Shown: piece by piece, positions 6,915 through 10,970 of the stretch | How the letters are laid out: each line of letters starts with the position of its first letter | Position numbering within the stretch: the stretch's first letter is position 1 | Assembly (NCBI GenBank): GCA_964404205.1 | Contig: CAYOJD010000102.1 | Span: 1 to 10,970, forward strand | Direction of reading: 5' to 3' | DNA length: 10,970 nucleotides | Source: CAZWBR01 sp964404205 | GTDB taxonomy: Bacteria; Bacteroidota; Bacteroidia; Bacteroidales; Prolixibacteraceae | Position numbers and translations under genes: made by a program | The notes under the pieces: generated by a model | Told to the model about the DNA's origin: nothing | The model's input: only the letters and a program-made list of their open reading frames with translations | Databases searched by the model: none

Positions 6915-6970
6915 TTTAACATTCTTTATGTTCCGTTTCAACGGGTTAACGAAATTATGCTGCATCTTTG
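6915..6970 (+). promoter_or_regulatory. Promoter and conserved upstream block of RNA copy B
   Basis: It has the same upstream block as copy A (TTTAACATTCTTTA at 6915-6928, CCGTT-TC-AACGG at 6933-6944, GTTAAC at 6945-6950). The -7 element reads CATCTTTG (6963-6970), with the first T of TAnnTTTG changed to C. Copy B may therefore be the weaker promoter, or rely more on the upstream factor. Confidence 0.5.
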
Positions 6971-6973
6971 TAG

Positions 6974-7054
6974 TGTAAGAGTAAAGCAATTTTTTTCATA
7001 GATTTTGGTTAGGTTAAAGATAACTGCCTCGGTTCCCCACCCTGGCAGTTTTTC
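6974..7054 (+). ncRNA. Putative small structured RNA, copy B
   Basis: The second member of the predicted small-RNA pair. It is identical to copy A through the seven-T run and the GGTTAGGTTA segment. Its only transcribed differences are at or next to the predicted start (6974) and the compensating pair in the terminator stem. The small hairpin changes from a G-C to a G-U closing pair (GGTTA-AAGA-TAACT), while the terminator stem stays fully paired. Confidence 0.6.
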
Positions 7055-7058
7055 TTTT
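7022..7058 (+). terminator. Intrinsic terminator of RNA copy B
   Basis: A stem AACTGCC (7022-7028) / GGCAGTT (7044-7050) around the same 15-base loop as copy A, then TTTTTCTTTT. T7025 and A7047 replace the C and G of copy A at partner positions. Confidence 0.85.
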
Positions 7059-7080
7059 ATTACGACGTCCCTAAGCGGTA

Positions 7081-7130
7081 AAACAACAGAGTACCAAAGG
7101 AAGCCGACTCTCAGCTTCTTTGGTACTCTG
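7081..7130 (-). terminator. Strong hairpin terminator downstream of purL
   Basis: Arms at 7087-7104 and 7114-7130 form a 17-base-pair stem (CAGAGTACCAAAG.. with its complement) with one bulged G and a nine-base loop. On the - strand it starts 18 bases after the purL stop and is followed by TTGTTTT, giving an intrinsic-terminator layout. It also sits at the end of the small-RNA locus and could protect RNA ends from either direction. Confidence 0.7.
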
Positions 7131-7148
7131 CCACTCAGGGGTTCTTTT

Positions 7149-10100
7149 TTATTTCCCCTCAATCCACAAGCGGGCATTCACAAAAGCTTCAATCCATGGC
7201 GAAACCTCATCGGTTTTGCGGTTGGACGGATAGTGGCCCCATTGCCAGGGATAGATAGCCCGTTCGAGGTGGGGCATCATCGCCAAATGGCGACCATCGG
7301 CCGAACAGATGGCTGCGGTATGGTAGTCGGAACCATTCGGATTGCCCGGATAATTTTGATATGAGTATTTAACCGGAATGCGGTAGGTTTCTTCGCTGTA
7401 TGGCATCGAGAACTTTCCTTCGCCGTGGGCAACCCAAACCCCCAAACGACGACCGGCAAACGTTTTCAACATCACCGATTCATTCTCCTGAATATCGACG
7501 TTGACAAAACACGACTCAAATTTGTGCGAAGCGTTATGCAACATTTTGGTCTTCTTCTCCAGTTCGGGATGCACCAAATCGAGGGCTACCATCAACTGAC
7601 AGCCATTACAGATACCCAAACTAAGGGTATCCTCACGTTGGTAAAAGTTCTCAAGCGCCAGTTTAGCTTTCTCGTTGTATTTGAAGGCACCTGCCCAGCC
7701 AATGGCCGAACCCAGGACATCGGAGTTGGAGAATCCGCCCACAAAGACAATCATATTAATCTCTTCAAGGTTTTCGCGGCCGCTAATCAGGTCGGTCATA
7801 TGCACATCTTTCACATCGAAGCCAGCCAGATAGAGGCTCCAGGCCATTTCTCGATCGCCGTTAACCCCTTTCTCGCGAATGATGGCTGCTTTTACACCGG
7901 AGGCTTTACGTCGTTTCGGGTCGATACCCAACGCGGCAAACTGTCCGGCAGAGGAGCCAAAGTTGTATTTCAGTTCATTATTTTTATAATTGACCGAGCG
8001 CTCCAAAGCTAACTTATCGCCGCTCTGTTTGCGGTCGAGCAGGTATGACGGGCGGAACCATTTGTCGCGCAGTGCATTGATTTCGAAGCTGAAAATGTCG
8101 TTGCCATTCTTAACCTCAATGTTACGACTTTCGGTTGGGGTGGCAATCTTTACAAAGCCAATCCCGGCTTTCGAAAGCAACGCTTCGAGCGAGGCAGCCA
8201 AATGGGCTTGTACCACAATGCCCGGATTTTCGGCAAAAAGCACTTTGACGCTGTCGGTTTCATTCAATCCCGATAAATCGACGGCCAAACCACCTCTATT
8301 TTGGGCAAAGGTCATTTCGAGGAGGGTCGTNNNNNNNNNNCACCCGCAGAAATATCGTGGCCCGAAGCAATTAAACCTTCGTTGATGGCTTGCTGAACAG
8401 TTACAAAAGCTTGGGCAAAATAGGCGCTGTCGGCTACTGTCGGCGCTTTTTCGCCCAGTTTTGAAAGCACTTGTCCAAGCGAACTTCCGCCCAGTGTCTT
8501 GCCGGTTTTCGCGAAATCGATATAGTAGAGTGGTTTGCCGGCATCGTTTATCACTACCGGTTCAACAATGGCCCGAAGATTGGCCACTTCGCCCGAGGCC
8601 GAGATAATGACTGTTCCGGGCGAGTAAACTACATCGTCTTTGTATTTCTGGGTCATCGAGAGGGAGTCTTTCCCGGTAGGAATATTGATGCCTAATGCAC
8701 AGGCAAACTCCGATGCTGCTTCGACAGCCGCGTAGAGCCGTGCATTTTCGCCGCTGTTTTTGGCTGGCCACATCCAGTTGGCCGAAAGAGAGACCCCTTT
8801 CAACCCATGGGTAAGGGGAGCCCAAATGATATTGGTAAGCGATTCGGCAATCGAAAGTACCGAGCCACTGGCTGCATCGACCAACCCGGCTGCAGGCGCG
8901 TGGCCCAACGAAGTGGCAATTCCTTTCTCGCCCTGAAAATCGATGGCTACCACGCCAAGGTTGTTCAGCGGTAGCTGAAGTTCGCCGGCACACTGTTGTT
9001 TGGCGATACGTCCGGTTACTGAGCGGTCGACCTTGTTGGTGAGCCAGTCTTTGCAACCAACCGATTCGAGCTGAAGTACCTTTTCGACCAGCTGATTTAC
9101 CTCGTTGTTGCTGTATTGGGGTTCGGTATAGACCATATTTTGCGTCGTATCTTCGAGTACGGTGCGTGGTGGTTTGCCAAACATATAGGCCAGTTCCCAG
9201 TCGATAGGTTTCTCGCCGGTGTTACGGTTCTCGAAGGTGAATTTATGGTCGCCGGTGGTTTCGCCAATCACATACATGGGCGAACGTTCGCGCCCGGCAA
9301 TACGGCGAATCAGCTCAATATGTTCTGCACTGGTGACAAATCCCATGCGTTCCTGCGATTCGTTGCCCACAATCTCTTTGGCCGAAAGGGTAGGATCTCC
9401 AACCGGCAATTGGTCGATATAGATCTTCCCGCCGGTCTCTTCGACCAACTCCGAAAGGCAGTTCAAATGGCCTCCCGCGCCGTGGTCGTGAATCGAAATA
9501 ATGGGATTATTGCCCGACTCGGCCAACGCGCGAATGGTATTGTAGGCCCGTTTCTGCATCTCGGGATTGGCGCGTTGCACGGCATTCAGTTCGATATGGC
9601 TTTCGAACTCACCGGTGTCGACTGACGAAACAGCGCCGCCGCCCATACCAATGCGGTAGTTGTCGCCCCCGAGCAGTACCACCTTGTCGCCAACGCCGGG
9701 CCTATCTTTTAAGCTATCCTCTTTGCGGCCAAAACCGATGCCGCCGGCCAGCATAATGACCTTGTCGAACCCAAATTTCTTCTGGTTTTCGAAATGTTCG
9801 AAAGTGAGGACCGAACCGTTGATAAGCGGTTGGCCAAACTTGTTGCCAAAATCGGAAGCGCCGTTCGAGGCCTTAATCAGGATCTCTTCGGGGGTTTGGT
9901 AGAGCCAGGGACGTGGGGCTGTATTTTGTTCCCAAGAGCGCTTCTCGTCGTCGTTGCGCGAGTAGGAGGTCATGTAAACGGCTGTTCCGGCAATGGGATA
10001 GCTCCCTTTTCCGCCGGCAATACGGTCGCGAATTTCGCCACCGGTACCGGTAGCTGCACCGTTAAACGGCTCCACGGTCGTGGGGAAATTATGTGTTTCG

Positions 10101-10834
10101 GCTTTTAGCGAAAGTACTGTGTCGATATCGGTTACCTGAAAAAAGTCGGCAGTGTCCTGCGTGGCCGGCGCAAACTGTTCGGCTGCAGGGCCCTCACTAA
10201 ACGAACAGTTGTCTTTGTAAGCCGAAACGATGGTATTGGGATGGGTTTGTGTGGTTTTTTTAATCAGTTGGAATAGGGTAGATGGTTTTTCCTGCCCGTC
10301 GATAACAAAACTTCCGTTGAATATTTTGTGACGGCAATGCTCCGAGTTCACCTGCGAAAAACCGAACACTTCGCTGTCGGTAAGCTTACGGCCCATCTTT
10401 ACGGCCACCTCTTCGAGATAGCCAATCTCGTCATCGCTCAGTGCAAGCCCCTCTTTTTTATTGTATTCGGCAATGTTGTCGATATAAACTACCGGGTCGG
10501 GCTGGTGTACAATGGTAAACACGGTCTGGTCGGGATTGCGGTAAAGGGCTTGCAACATGGGGTCGAAAGTAGGTTTCTCGTCCGGCGAAGCAAAAAATTC
10601 TTCAATGCGCACAATACCGGAGATGCCCATATTTTGGGTAATCTCTACCGCGTTGGTACTCCAGGGGGTAATCATCTCTTTGCGGGGACCTACAAAAACA
10701 CCCTGAACGGAAGGGGCGTTTACCGGTTGTGCCTGGTCGAAAAGCCAGACCAGTTTTTCGATGTCGGTGGCTGAAAGGGAGTGTTGCGAATCAACAGCTA
10801 ACAGGTTCTGTTTTCCTTCGAAAAAGAGGATCAT
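7149..10834 (-). CDS. purL: Phosphoribosylformylglycinamidine synthase (FGAM synthase), interrupted by an N gap
   Basis: PurL converts FGAR, glutamine and ATP to FGAM in the fourth step of de novo purine synthesis. This is the large single-chain type: about 1227 residues once the gap at 8331-8340 is bridged. From the ATG at 10832-10834, visible motifs are SEHCRHK (164-170), KAETHNFPTTVEPFNGA (244-260) with TGTGGEIRD (262-270), HDHGAGGHLNCLSE (449-462), TNKVDRSVTGRI (599-610), PTGKDSLSM (719-727) and GHDISAG (825-831). After the gap TTLLEM resumes the second synthase domain. The C-terminal glutaminase domain has the nucleophile Cys1075 in LGICNGCQ, and His1188 and Glu1190 in MPHLER. An upstream extension of 45 codons is open but runs through the promoter, so ATG 10834 is chosen; the protein then begins MILFFEGKQ. 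The apparent break into two reading frames is caused by the arbitrary N length and not by a proven frameshift. It appears to be transcribed alone. Confidence 0.97.
8331..8340. other. Assembly gap (10 Ns) inside purL
   Basis: Ten undetermined bases. Taken literally they shift the reading frame, so purL seems to stop at once (R-P-S-S-K-stop). Family conservation predicts G-L-x-T-T-L-L-E-M after S-A-G, which needs eight unknown bases here (or eight plus a multiple of three). Ten is therefore a placeholder length. Confidence 0.97.
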
Positions 10835-10876
10835 TGCGTTCTGTTTTATATTTGGGTTTGAACTTGAATGTCGGTT

Positions 10877-10884
10877 CAAAGATA
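10877..10884 (-). promoter_or_regulatory. Bacteroidota-type -7 promoter element for purL
   Basis: On the - strand this reads TATCTTTG, an exact TAnnTTTG match 42 bases before the chosen purL start. It supports the ATG at 10834 over the longer upstream reading frame. No -33 TTG at ideal spacing stands out, and no PurR-type operator or purine riboswitch is visible in the leader. The remaining bases to the window edge hold no gene I can support. Confidence 0.6.
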
Positions 10885-10970
10885 GCGAAATTTGACCAAG
10901 CACCCCCGAAACATTTACCTTACGCGGCTCGAATTTAATGTAAATGAAAGATTGGACGGCCTTCCGCACG

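Larger units (their letters stand above)
6910..7058. repeat. 149-bp direct repeat, copy B
   Basis: Copy B of the repeat at 6686-6834, in the same orientation and gap-free over its full length. The 75 bases between the copies (6835-6909) show no gene and no convincing similarity to either copy. There are no terminal inverted repeats or target-site duplications that would suggest a transposable element. Confidence 0.95.

Noticed and set aside
6686..7058. An insertion sequence, MITE or CRISPR array as the explanation of the repeats.
   Set aside because: There are only two direct copies, each with promoter and terminator. They lack terminal inverted repeats and target-site duplications, and there are no short regular repeat-spacer units.
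7425..8012. A long open frame of 195 codons on the + strand opposite purL.
   Set aside because: It is fully antisense to the conserved glutaminase half of purL, has no promoter or recognisable motif, and is explained as a shadow of purL codon use. The same applies to other + strand frames within 8471-10938.
8312..8341. A frameshift splitting purL into two genes or a pseudogene.
   Set aside because: The frame change coincides exactly with ten placeholder Ns. Both sides are intact, and conserved PurL motifs join perfectly if eight bases are assumed.
10835..10969. An N-terminal extension of PurL by 45 residues.
   Set aside because: The extension runs through an exact TAnnTTTG promoter element, and PurL family members begin near the chosen Met (M-I-L-F-F-E-G).
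10944..10970. Possible start of a + strand gene divergent from purL (ATG at 10944, M-K-D-W-T-A-F-R-T to the window edge).
   Set aside because: Only nine codons are visible and no TAnnTTTG element precedes it on this strand. It cannot be supported without the following sequence.

Overview
The window looks like a piece of a draft or metagenome-derived chromosome from the phylum Bacteroidota, probably Bacteroidales/Marinilabiliales-like; the rank below phylum is an inference. The evidence is TAnnTTTG -7 promoter elements (upstream of the C69 peptidase, the TonB-dependent receptor, purL and a small-RNA-like locus), weak or absent Shine-Dalgarno sites, a Bacteroidota-type AnmK, a BtuB-like TonB-dependent receptor and a single-chain ~1227-residue PurL. 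A run of ten Ns inside purL marks a scaffold join.

Layout. 1-610 (+): the C-terminal part of anhydro-N-acetylmuramic acid kinase (AnmK), cut by the window edge. 671-2344 (+): an exported C69-family dipeptidase. 2416-2937 (+): a small exported protein of unknown function. 2959-2992: a terminator that can serve both strands, between convergent genes. 3009-4475 (-): a Tat-exported, probably lipid-anchored GH109-type (Gfo/Idh/MocA fold) glycosidase/oxidoreductase. 4476-4589: a divergent promoter region. 4590-6659 (+): a TonB-dependent outer-membrane receptor with an unusual basic N-terminal extension. 6660-7148: a 489-bp interval without a protein gene, holding two gap-free 149-bp direct repeats. 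Each repeat has a promoter-like upstream block, an ~80-nt non-coding segment and an intrinsic terminator. A strong hairpin behind purL follows. 7149-10834 (-): purL (FGAM synthase), interrupted only by the N gap. 10835-10970: the purL promoter region.

Functional reading. AnmK and the C69 dipeptidase could both handle peptidoglycan breakdown products (sugar and peptide parts), but they have separate promoters and this link is only an inference. GH109 and the receptor are divergently placed envelope functions. PurL is a housekeeping enzyme of de novo purine synthesis.

The most interesting part is the pair of repeats at 6686-6834 and 6910-7058. They differ at 12 of 149 positions with no indels. 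Two of those differences fall on opposite arms of the terminator stem and exactly compensate each other (C-G in one copy, T-A in the other). This points to a duplicated, structured small RNA of a family I cannot name.
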